DNA from: JANWWM01 sp046719715
GTDB lineage: Bacteria > Bacteroidota > Chlorobiia > Chlorobiales > Thermochlorobacteraceae
DNA: 10,516 bases
Assembly: GCA_046719715.1 (NCBI GenBank)
Contig: JBDNCJ010000082.1
Coordinates: 1-10,516 of the forward strand
Direction: 5' to 3'
Shown: positions 1-5,786 of the stretch, piece after piece
How the letters are laid out: each line of letters starts with the position of its first letter
Numbering within the stretch: the stretch's first letter is position 1
Made by a program: the position numbers and the translations under genes
Notes under the pieces: model-generated
Databases searched by the model: none
What the model saw: the letters and a program-made list of their open reading frames with translations, nothing else
Told to the model about the DNA's origin: nothing

Positions 1-755
1 AAAAGGTTTTGCATCGTAACTTTTCGAGTCAAATCGGAAAGCAAAGTAACCACATAGTCGGCGCACTCTTCGGCGGTGGCGTTGCCGAGCGGTGCAAGCA
101 AATGGGCATGTTCATACATCAGGTCAAAATTTTCAATGCCGCTTCCAGCGCGCGTGTAGGTCGGACTTTGCGAAACGGTATTAATTCGAATGCCTTTTCT
201 GCCCAACGTTTGTCCGTAGCCACGCACGATGGATTCAAGCAATGCTTTCGCGTCCGCCATATCGGTGTAGCCTGAATAGGCGCGCTGCGCGGCGATGTAG
301 GTCAGGGCGACGATGCTGGCGTAATCGTTCAAAACGTCTTGCTTCAACGCCGCCGTTACAACTTTGTGAAGCGACAAGCCCGAGACATCAAGCGTTTTTT
401 GATACCACTCATAGTTCAAATCGTTGTAAGCCTTTTCCTTGCGAATGTTCTGCGACATACCGACGGAGTGAACGATGAAATCGATTTTGCCGAATGTCTC
501 TTTGAGTTCGCCAAAGCCTTTGAGGAGCTCGTCGTAATTGCTCGCATCGGCTTGAATGAACGGCGCAGAAAGCATCTGACAAAGTTGATTGACTTTACCA
601 ACGCGCTGTGCAATGGCAATGTTAGAAATCGCAAGTGTGGCACCCTCACGGTGCGCCGCAAGCGCGATGCTCCACCCGATTGAACTTTCGTCAAGCGGTC
701 CGAAAACAATCCCTTTTTTGCCTTTGAGAAGTCCGTAGGATTTTTGTTCGCTCAT
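1..755 (-). CDS. fabI: Enoyl-[acyl-carrier-protein] reductase (NADH), 3' end cut by the window edge
   Basis: FabI reduces the trans-2-enoyl-ACP double bond with NAD(P)H, the last step of each fatty-acid elongation cycle, in the cytoplasm. Translation from the ATG at 755-753 gives 251 residues of a short-chain dehydrogenase fold. The N-terminal nucleotide loop is G19-P-L-D-E-S-S-I-G27-W. D70 follows a typical QADA strand, and HSVGM lies at 96-100. The FabI catalytic set has the correct spacing: Y153, Y163 and K170 (Y-x9-Y-x6-K, with K in MADAKALLES). The visible end, SDLTRKVTMQNL, matches Bacteroidota/Chlorobiota FabI, which usually continues HDGG and stops about 20 residues later, so only the tail is missing. 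No strong Shine-Dalgarno site precedes the start. The gene is divergent from the esterase at 895, with 139 bp between them. The family call is firm. Confidence 0.95.
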   Translation of the reverse strand, partial: MSEQKSYGLLKGKKGIVFGPLDESSIGWSIALAAHREGATLAISNIAIAQRVGKVNQLCQMLSAPFIQADASNYDELLKGFGELKETFGKIDFIVHSVGMSQNIRKEKAYNDLNYEWYQKTLDVSGLSLHKVVTAALKQDVLNDYASIVALTYIAAQRAYSGYTDMADAKALLESIVRGYGQTLGRKGIRINTVSQSPTYTRAGSGIENFDLMYEHAHLLAPLGNATAEECADYVVTLLSDLTRKVTMQNL

Positions 756-894
756 ATCAATGAAAGGTTTTTGAAAATGTCAGAGTAAGATACGCCTTGC
801 AAAAGGAAAATGAAAGCCAAAGCCCTTTCCCGCATCGTTTTGGCGAAATCGTTGCTAAATTTCAAGTCTCAATAAAACCAAATCCAATTGCTGA
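756..894. other. Divergent intergenic region between fabI and the esterase gene
   Basis: This 139 bp gap must hold the start signals for both divergent genes. On the minus strand a TTGCAA followed 17 bp later by CATTTT could be a weak sigma-70-type promoter for fabI, but neither box is a good match. I see no convincing operator, hairpin or riboswitch. A stop codon (TGA, 892-894) sits directly before the esterase ATG in its frame, so the esterase cannot extend into this gap without a frameshift. Confidence 0.4.
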
Positions 895-2328
895 ATGCCC
901 TTTCATTCATACTTTGATTTTCGGGAATCGCTCTTTTCAATTGCATCATTGCGCGAAAGCGAGTTACGCGCAGGCTTGTGTGAGGCACTCTGGGTGGCTT
1001 TGTGCAAAACGGAGCAAGTGCCGTTCAAACTCGGTCCGCGTGTTGCCTTTCTCTACAAAGGCAATGCGTCGCAAGTTCAATGGCATGGTGATTTCAATGC
1101 GTGGGGAAATGCACGCTCCATCAACCCGCAAGGCGAGCGCGTCGGAAAATCAGACATCTGGATTTTGGAGCGCGAACTGCCCCGAAGCGCAAGAATTGAC
1201 TACAAAGTCGTCGTCGACGGAGAGTGGAGACTCGACCCCATGAATCCGCACACATGCAAAAGCGGATTCGGCAAAAGCTCTGAACTGAGAATGCCCGATT
1301 ACGAATTTCCGTCGGAAACCTTGCCGCGCGACGACGTCCAAAAAGGTTCGCTACATCACTTTACCCTTCAAAGCCAACACTTAGGCTATGAGGTGGATTA
1401 TGTCGTCTATCTCCCGCAACACTATCGCCGACAACAAAAACTGCCCGTCATCTACGCCACCGATGGCTATGAGTATTTAGACGACGAACAGGGCGCGTTG
1501 CGTATCACGCTTGATAACTTGATTCACGATAAAAAAATCGCCCCCGTCATGTGCGTCTTCATTGACCCGCGCAACCCGCGCAACAAAAGCGAAAATCGCC
1601 GCCTGAAAGAATATCCGATGAATGAAACGTTTGGAAAGTTCGTAACCGAAGAATTGATTCCAACGATTGATTCCACCTACAAAACCAATCCCAGCCCGAA
1701 GGCGCGCGTGATTTTGGGAACATCGATGGGTGGATTATGTGCAGGCTATTTTGGAGTGGCGTTTTCAAACTACTTTCACCTGCTCGCCATTCAATCGCCG
1801 TCGTTTTGGAACAAGCCTGAACTCTTCGCCCTCTATCGCAAGGCGAAACACTTGCCGCTCAAAATTTATCTCTCGTCGGGGGTCATTTACGATTCGCTTC
1901 AGAAAACGCGTGAAATGCGCGACCTGTTCATCGAGAACAACTACGCGCTGTATTATCGCGAAACCAACGAAAGCCACTCATGGGGAAATTGGCGCGGACG
2001 GCTCTCCGAAATGCTCTATTATTTTTTCGGATTGAATAAACATCAGATTATCCATGACCTTCCCGACTTGGCGCATCAACCCAAGCCGCCGCATCTAAAA
2101 AATAAAGCCGCCGTCAAGTTCAACTTCACCCCGCACGATGAGGTCGAGCACGCGACCATGAAACTCTATGACATCTACGGAACGGAAATTCTATCCGTGT
2201 TCAATGAACGAAAATCACGCGGATTCTATTCATTTGATTGTAATCAATTGGGATTAAAACAAGGGCTGTATTTCTACGGACTCAAATCCAAAAGCGTCTC
2301 AAAGTTCAAGATGATTTCCGTCCGATAA
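895..2328 (+). CDS. Esterase-D/enterochelin-esterase-like alpha/beta hydrolase with N-terminal E-set (CBM48-like) and C-terminal sorting-like domain
   Basis: The 477-residue protein has three parts. Residues 1-45 look helical. Residues 48-135 form an E-set/CBM48-like beta domain with the hallmark W63-H-G-D-F-N-A-W70. Residues 155-385 are a PF00756-type esterase. The nucleophile is S277 in GTSMGG, H361 in NESHSWGNW is the likely catalytic histidine, and D333 after the SSG strand is a candidate acid. The last ~70 residues (about 405-477) have the pattern MKLYDIYGTEI, FNERKSRGFYSF, LKQGLYFYGLKS, KMISVR. This closely resembles type IX secretion C-terminal sorting domains. The family hydrolyses ester or similar bonds; the substrate is unknown, and the E-set domain hints at carbohydrate or siderophore-like ligands. 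No signal peptide or membrane segment is visible, which conflicts with export. An in-frame stop directly precedes the ATG, fixing the upstream limit; no Shine-Dalgarno site is obvious. The domain calls are firm, the biological role is not. Confidence 0.85.
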   Translation: MPFHSYFDFRESLFSIASLRESELRAGLCEALWVALCKTEQVPFKLGPRVAFLYKGNASQVQWHGDFNAWGNARSINPQGERVGKSDIWILERELPRSARIDYKVVVDGEWRLDPMNPHTCKSGFGKSSELRMPDYEFPSETLPRDDVQKGSLHHFTLQSQHLGYEVDYVVYLPQHYRRQQKLPVIYATDGYEYLDDEQGALRITLDNLIHDKKIAPVMCVFIDPRNPRNKSENRRLKEYPMNETFGKFVTEELIPTIDSTYKTNPSPKARVILGTSMGGLCAGYFGVAFSNYFHLLAIQSPSFWNKPELFALYRKAKHLPLKIYLSSGVIYDSLQKTREMRDLFIENNYALYYRETNESHSWGNWRGRLSEMLYYFFGLNKHQIIHDLPDLAHQPKPPHLKNKAAVKFNFTPHDEVEHATMKLYDIYGTEILSVFNERKSRGFYSFDCNQLGLKQGLYFYGLKSKSVSKFKMISVR

Positions 2329-2369
2329 GCCCACCTGCAAAAGTCCCCGCCGAACGTCCAATGCGCGTA

Positions 2370-2408
2370 TTGAGTTTTGCAAAAAGCGTGCTCAACTCAA
2401 ACTTGAGG
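2370..2408 (+). promoter_or_regulatory. Leader with nested inverted repeats around the ribosome-binding site of the response regulator
   Basis: The 88 bp between the esterase stop and the response regulator contains TTGAGTT (2370-2376), the palindrome TTTTGCAAAA (2375-2384), CTCAA at 2391-2395 and again within AACTCAA (2394-2400), and TTGAG (2403-2407). The last one overlaps the Shine-Dalgarno GAGG (2405-2408), 8 nt before the ATG at 2417. CTCAA can pair either with upstream TTGAG, leaving the ribosome site free, or with the TTGAG of the ribosome site. The GAGG supports the chosen start. The switching idea is inference from short pairings. Confidence 0.3.
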
Positions 2409-2416
2409 TTTCGAAT

Positions 2417-3427
2417 ATGCAACTTCACACCGGCGAATTAGCTGAAAAGATTGCTCGCTTGCACGAGGGACTTTGCGCTTTGCATCAAGCCTTTTCTGAA
2501 ACCAGCAAAGTTGAAATGGCGCACCGTGAGCAACTCCAATTGCTTCTGGCGCAAGCGACGGAACTCCACACCGCCTTGCTCAACGCCCACACCCAACTTG
2601 GTGATTTAAACACATCTACCGAAGAAGAGACGGAGAGCGACAAAGAAGTCGTACTCATCGTCGAGGACGATGAAACAGTTCGTTTCATGCTCAAGCGGCA
2701 TTTTGAATCGGAGCAAATTGAAGTACGCGAAGCCACCAGTGCCGAAGAAGCACTGCAAATTGCAGAGGCGAGCGTTCCCGACTTGATTATCAGCGACGTC
2801 GTCATGAGCGGAATGGACGGCTATACGCTCTGCAAGGTATTCAAGACGCGCACTGCAACGAGCCACATTCCCATCGTGTTGCTCACCGCTAAAAACGAAC
2901 TTGAGGATAAACTGCAAGGGCTCGAAGTAGGTGCCGACGACTACATTCACAAGCCGTTCAACATCAAGGAAGTCTGGGCACGGGTGCGCAACCTGCTCTT
3001 GCAACGCAAAGCCCTGCGCGAAGCCTTCTTTCGCCAACTCACCCAAGTGCCGATGACCTTCTCCCCATTGGCGGCGCCCAAAGAAGACCCCTTCCTAACT
3101 AAGGTGCGCGCCATGGTTGAAAAGCACTTATCTGATGAAACCTACACCGTTGACCGCTTGGCGTTTGATGTCTTTCTCTCCCGCGTCCAACTCTTCCGCA
3201 AGTTAAAGTCCCTTGTCGGGCTTTCACCCTTGGAATTTATTTCCTCCATTCGCTTAGGGCGTGCGGCGGAACTCTTACAAGAGGGCAAAATGAGCGTCGC
3301 CGAAGTGTGTATCATGGTTGGATTCGGCACGAATTACAGTTACTTTTCAAAGCGATTCAAAGAGCGATTCGCACTCCCGCCGTCTGAATTCGCCGCAAAA
3401 GCCGCTTCAAGAAGCACGAAAATGTAA
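2417..3427 (+). CDS. Response regulator: receiver domain fused to AraC-family DNA-binding domain
   Basis: This is a 336-residue cytoplasmic transcription regulator. Residues 1-70 are hydrophilic and helix-forming with leucine spacing suggestive of a coiled coil, probably for dimerisation. Residues 77-195 are a CheY-like receiver with all key positions: acidic cluster E83-D84-D85, phospho-acceptor D127 (DLIISDVVM), T157 (IVLLTAKN) and K179 (YIHKPF). Residues 225-330 are an AraC/XylS double helix-turn-helix; the second helix-turn-helix reads VAEVCIMVGFGTNYSYFSKRFKERF. In Bacteroidota, receiver-AraC modules often form the C-terminal end of membrane hybrid sensors; here the module stands alone behind a GAGG ribosome site at 2405-2408. 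No histidine kinase lies in the window, so its partner is unknown. The gene is 88 bp downstream of the esterase on the same strand and could be co-transcribed with it. Targets cannot be read from the sequence. Confidence 0.92.
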   Translation: MQLHTGELAEKIARLHEGLCALHQAFSETSKVEMAHREQLQLLLAQATELHTALLNAHTQLGDLNTSTEEETESDKEVVLIVEDDETVRFMLKRHFESEQIEVREATSAEEALQIAEASVPDLIISDVVMSGMDGYTLCKVFKTRTATSHIPIVLLTAKNELEDKLQGLEVGADDYIHKPFNIKEVWARVRNLLLQRKALREAFFRQLTQVPMTFSPLAAPKEDPFLTKVRAMVEKHLSDETYTVDRLAFDVFLSRVQLFRKLKSLVGLSPLEFISSIRLGRAAELLQEGKMSVAEVCIMVGFGTNYSYFSKRFKERFALPPSEFAAKAASRSTKM

Positions 3428-3453
3428 CAATCGTATCATAAAAATGTAACAAT
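3419..3453 (+). repeat. 13-bp direct repeat AAAATGTAACAAT, two copies 22 bp apart
   Basis: Identical 13-mers lie at 3419-3431 and 3441-3453. The first covers the TAA stop of the response regulator gene. The 22 bp period is close to two DNA turns, so both copies would face the same side of the helix, the geometry expected of AraC-type or tandem operator sites. The core TGTAACA is itself nearly palindromic. The sequence is AT-rich, so a chance duplication remains possible. Confidence 0.4.
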
Positions 3454-3492
3454 TGGATTAACAAACTACGCACGAAATAGCCGATATTTGTA

Positions 3493-3722
3493 TCGCAGTT
3501 TGTTAGATAAACTTATCTCTCCCACAACAAGCCTGCGAAATGTATATCCCCGTTGTCATGAAAATCACCCCATGCGTTATCACCTCCAAATAGTTTCCCC
3601 GAAAGTTCTTTTCCATTCTGATTTGCAGTTTGAGATCGCCCGTGCTGTTTCGCCTGAAAGATGTGCATTCAAACCACAACCGTGCTTCGCTGTTACCCCC
3701 ACACAGCGCGCACGGATTTTTT
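3493..3722 (+). ncRNA. Candidate structured leader or small RNA ending in an intrinsic terminator
   Basis: The 5' part can fold into a long interrupted stem. TCGCAG (3493-3498) pairs with CTGCGA (3533-3538). TTGTT (3500-3504) pairs with AACAA (3526-3530). Inside these, AGATA (3505-3509) pairs with TATCT (3514-3518) over an AACT loop, leaving a pyrimidine-rich bulge at 3519-3525 (CTCCCAC). The 3' end is the terminator at 3680-3722. A ~230 nt RNA with a stable 5' stem and terminator, directly before a gene, is the layout of an attenuator or riboswitch; a free-standing small RNA or a long 3' UTR of the response regulator mRNA is also possible. I do not recognise a known riboswitch consensus. The 5' end is a guess, as no promoter was identified. 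Confidence 0.3.
3680..3722 (+). terminator. Rho-independent terminator upstream of the ATP-grasp gene
   Basis: CCGTGC (3680-3685) pairs with GCACGG (3710-3715) and CGCTGT (3688-3693) pairs with ACAGCG (3703-3708). This gives a 12 bp GC-rich stem interrupted by a small internal loop (TT opposite C) and closed by a 9 nt loop. It is followed by A and six T (3717-3722). The reverse strand has no T tract, so it acts on plus-strand transcripts. It lies 72 bp before the ATP-grasp ATG and would end transcription from the response regulator side. Confidence 0.75.
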
Positions 3723-3794
3723 GAATTTGCAAATAAAGTGCAAAAATTGAATCTTTCTCCTACAATCGTTATCAACAAAACAATACTGAACACT

Positions 3795-5000
3795 ATGCCC
3801 AAGTCTAAATCTCTGACCTTGCTTTGTCTTGCCAGTTACGAAAAGGGTCAAGAGTTTCTCCGTGAAGCCAAGCGACAAGGCTGCCGCGTGATTTTGCTCA
3901 CCTCCAAAAGTCTGGAACATGCGGATTGGCCTCGCGACTTCATCGATGAGATTTACTACATTCCCGACAACAACAAGGAGTGGAATCGCCAAGATGTCAT
4001 TTTCGGCGTGAGCTACTTGGCGCGAACGGTGAAGATTGATAAAATCGTCGCGCTTGACGACTACGATGTGGAAGTCGCCGCCGCGCTTCGAGAGCATTTA
4101 CGCATTGGTGGCATGGGCGATACTACTGCTCGATACTTCCGAGATAAACTTGCCATGCGCACCAAAGCCAAAGACGACGGCTTGCCCGTGCCAGACTTTG
4201 TCCACGTCTTGAATTACAACGATATTAAGGATTATATTGCACGAGTACCGTTTCCGCACCTTATCAAGCCGCGCTCCGCCGCCTCCGCCGCCGGCATTAT
4301 CAAAGTTCATCACGAAGAGGAAATGTGGCGCGCCTTAGATAAACTCGGCGATAAGCAGTCGTTCTACTTGATGGAGCGATATGTACCGGGAAACGTGTAT
4401 CACGTCGATTCCATCATTCAAAATCGCAAAGTGATTTTCGCCATCGCCAGCGAATACGGCAAGCCGCCGATGGACGTGGCGCATCAAGGCGCCGTGTTCA
4501 CCACGCGCACGATGGAATATGGCTCTGCCGATGAACAAGCCTTACTCGCCCTCAACGAGCAAGTGTTGAAATCCATGGGGCACAACATCGGCGTCTCGCA
4601 CACAGAGTTTATCAAAGGGCAAGACGGGCAATTTTATTTTCTTGAAACGTCGGCGCGGGTGGGCGGCGCAAACATCGTGGAACTTGTAGAAGCGGCGACC
4701 GGCATGAATCTTTGGGCGGAGTGGGCAAAGCTCGAAGCGCAAGGTGCGAAATACAAAGTCCCTGAAACCACGCGCCACTACGCAGGCTTGATGGTTTCGC
4801 TTGCAAAGCAAGAATATCCAGATTTATCCGCCTACAACGACCCCGAAGTGTATTGGAAAATGCGAAAGCCCTATCATGCAGGCATCATTGTCAAGTCCGA
4901 ACAGCGTGCGCGCGTAGTAGAACTGCTCAACAACTACACGGAGCGATTTTACCGCGACTTCTTCCATTACATTCCACCTGCGGAAAAGCCGACCTATTGA
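3795..5000 (+). CDS. ATP-grasp carboxylate-amine ligase-like protein, substrate unknown
   Basis: ATP-grasp enzymes activate a carboxylate as acyl-phosphate and join it to an amine or thiol. This 401-residue cytoplasmic protein has a pre-ATP-grasp Rossmann-like domain (about 1-100), then the ATP-grasp fold. Putative ATP-binding lysines are K118 (FRDKLAM) and K158 (PHLIKPRSAASAAGI, the glycine/alanine-rich loop). E194 (LMERYVPG) sits where the adenine is usually held. Metal ligands E271 (HTEF) and E284, with R288, lie in the signature FLETSARVGGANIVELV. It resembles biotin-carboxylase/BacD-like single-domain ligases, some of which make dipeptides, but I cannot name the substrate. The frame is open back to 3630, but the intrinsic terminator would then be inside the gene and the added residues look non-coding, so ATG 3795 is chosen; no Shine-Dalgarno site is visible. 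The gene stands alone, and its stop is 3 bp from that of the convergent MarR gene. Confidence 0.85.
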   Translation: MPKSKSLTLLCLASYEKGQEFLREAKRQGCRVILLTSKSLEHADWPRDFIDEIYYIPDNNKEWNRQDVIFGVSYLARTVKIDKIVALDDYDVEVAAALREHLRIGGMGDTTARYFRDKLAMRTKAKDDGLPVPDFVHVLNYNDIKDYIARVPFPHLIKPRSAASAAGIIKVHHEEEMWRALDKLGDKQSFYLMERYVPGNVYHVDSIIQNRKVIFAIASEYGKPPMDVAHQGAVFTTRTMEYGSADEQALLALNEQVLKSMGHNIGVSHTEFIKGQDGQFYFLETSARVGGANIVELVEAATGMNLWAEWAKLEAQGAKYKVPETTRHYAGLMVSLAKQEYPDLSAYNDPEVYWKMRKPYHAGIIVKSEQRARVVELLNNYTERFYRDFFHYIPPAEKPTY

Positions 5001-5003
5001 AAA

Positions 5004-5453
5004 CTACCCGCGAAGTTTATCAAGCATGGCATTCAAAATTTGTAGTTCGGGTTCGGTTAAAGTTGCATGCTTTTTGAGGAAACTGTCGCGTTGGTCAATC
5101 ATTTTCAGCAAGTTTAATCCCTTTTGTGTGATGAGCACGTCGACCTTGCGTCGGTCGTTGGGGCACATGGTTCGAGAGACGAGGGATTTCTGCACCAAGC
5201 GGTCGACGAGGCGCGAAGCGTCGCACTCTCGGTCGAGCATGCGTTCTTTGAGAAGCATGATGGTGGCAGGATTGGGATACTGCCCGCGCAAAATGCGCAA
5301 AATGTTGTATTGCTGGAGCGTAATGCCGGCACCAATCAGCCGCTCTTCAACACGCGCCTGAAGCCAGTGATACGTGTAGATGAGATTTACTTCGGCTTTT
5401 TGAAACTCATCTTGAAACGGTTTCGTCTGCTTGATTTCATCTTCAAGTCTCAT
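5004..5453 (-). CDS. MarR-family winged-helix transcriptional regulator
   Basis: MarR proteins are dimeric repressors that release palindromic DNA when they bind a small ligand or are oxidised. This 149-residue protein has the full fold. An N-terminal dimerisation helix carries the group-typical opening RLEDEIKQTKPF. A core helix-turn-helix runs over YNILRILRGQYPNPATIMLLKERMLDRECDASRLVDRL (split by helix boundaries). The wing MCPNDRRKVDVLIT has the conserved D-R pair, and a C-terminal dimerisation helix follows. I start at ATG 5453 because family members usually begin M-x-LEDEIK; an ATG at 5468 would add MTIDI, and neither has a Shine-Dalgarno site. An 8 bp inverted repeat (5473-5500) lies just upstream. 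It is the last gene of the yceI-pirin-marR block and most likely regulates that block, including itself. Ligand unknown. No conserved redox cysteine pair is evident. Confidence 0.9.
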   Translation of the reverse strand: MRLEDEIKQTKPFQDEFQKAEVNLIYTYHWLQARVEERLIGAGITLQQYNILRILRGQYPNPATIMLLKERMLDRECDASRLVDRLVQKSLVSRTMCPNDRRKVDVLITQKGLNLLKMIDQRDSFLKKHATLTEPELQILNAMLDKLRG

Positions 5454-5472
5454 AATATCGATAGTCATCTGT

Positions 5473-5500
5473 CGCCGTTTTTAAGGTTGAGGAAACGGCG
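5473..5500 (-). promoter_or_regulatory. Inverted repeat just upstream of the MarR gene
   Basis: CGCCGTTT (5473-5480) and AAACGGCG (5493-5500) are perfect 8 bp inverted arms around a 12 bp spacer. In the minus-strand transcript this is a GC-rich hairpin ending 19 nt before the chosen start codon (4 nt before the alternative ATG at 5468). It may be a leader or intercistronic hairpin that limits translation or protects the message. An autoregulatory operator is the alternative, but the arms do not match the TGTTGTAACA palindromes before yceI. No T tract follows, so it is not an intrinsic terminator. Confidence 0.4.
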
Positions 5501-5583
5501 CAGTATTTTGTTGATAGAATTTGACGGAAGATACAACGAAATTCAGTTCAACAAAGCCGTGCGCCGACGGATTAAAAATGAGC

Positions 5584-5739
5584 CTAATCATCAAGCTCTG
5601 TGCGAGAGAGTCGCGACAAAAGCGAAAGCGGCATAATAAGGTGATACTTTTGATTCACTCTGCCTTGAACGTCGTAGACCGACTTGCCTTCTGAAAACCA
5701 TCGCTGAATATCGCTGAAGAGTTGCTGTTTGTTCGTCAT
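5584..5739 (-). CDS. Possible small hypothetical protein between pirin and MarR genes
   Basis: An ATG at 5739 opens a 51-residue frame (MTNKQQLFSDIQRWFSEGKS to RLSRTELDD) in the same direction as its neighbours. It starts 47 bp after the pirin stop and ends 130 bp before the MarR start. It is hydrophilic and probably helical, with no signal peptide, membrane segment or cysteine. An upstream TTG (5781) would add 14 residues. There is no Shine-Dalgarno site. I do not recognise a family. Support comes from its position in an otherwise empty ~320 bp gap and a plausible residue mix; it could equally be a chance frame. Confidence 0.4.
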   Translation of the reverse strand: MTNKQQLFSDIQRWFSEGKSVYDVQGRVNQKYHLIMPLSLLSRLSRTELDD

Positions 5740-5786
5740 CACAGAAAAGAACAGTTTAAAAATGTTGAGAATGCGCGTCAAAACGC

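Larger units (their letters stand above)
3428..3794. other. 367-bp gene-free region between response regulator and ATP-grasp gene
   Basis: No convincing protein gene fills this stretch; the open frames on both strands have compositions unlike their neighbours and resemble no family I know. From left to right it holds the second copy of the 13-bp direct repeat, a long bulged stem (3493-3538), a 17-codon open frame (3540-3593), a C-rich stretch, a duplicated CCGTGC (3640-3645 and 3680-3685), an intrinsic terminator (3680-3722) and an AT-rich segment. The AT-rich segment includes a possible -10 box TACAAT at 3761-3766, without a good -35 box. The ATP-grasp gene could thus have its own promoter after the terminator, or depend on read-through. 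Confidence 0.55.

Noticed and set aside
797..1243. Plus-strand open frame of 148 codons overlapping the start of the esterase gene
   Set aside because: It overlaps the esterase in another frame, has no recognisable domain, and its 5' part has no signal peptide that would explain the sorting domain.
3630..3794. N-terminal extension of the ATP-grasp frame by 55 codons
   Set aside because: The extension would contain the intrinsic terminator and its residues do not look like an ATP-grasp N-terminus; the MPKSKSLTLLCLASYEKG start fits the fold.
3503..3802. Minus-strand 99-codon frame with a hydrophobic N-terminus and a CALCGG motif
   Set aside because: It is antisense to the stem and terminator region, its residue mix is atypical, and the CxxC is isolated. 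Chance is the simplest reading.
4998..5006. Bidirectional terminator between the ATP-grasp and MarR genes
   Set aside because: The stops are only 3 bp apart and I find no hairpin with T tracts around the junction; the two transcripts may simply overlap.
5124..5636. Plus-strand 170-codon open frame across the MarR gene
   Set aside because: It is antisense to a clear MarR protein and has no domain of its own.
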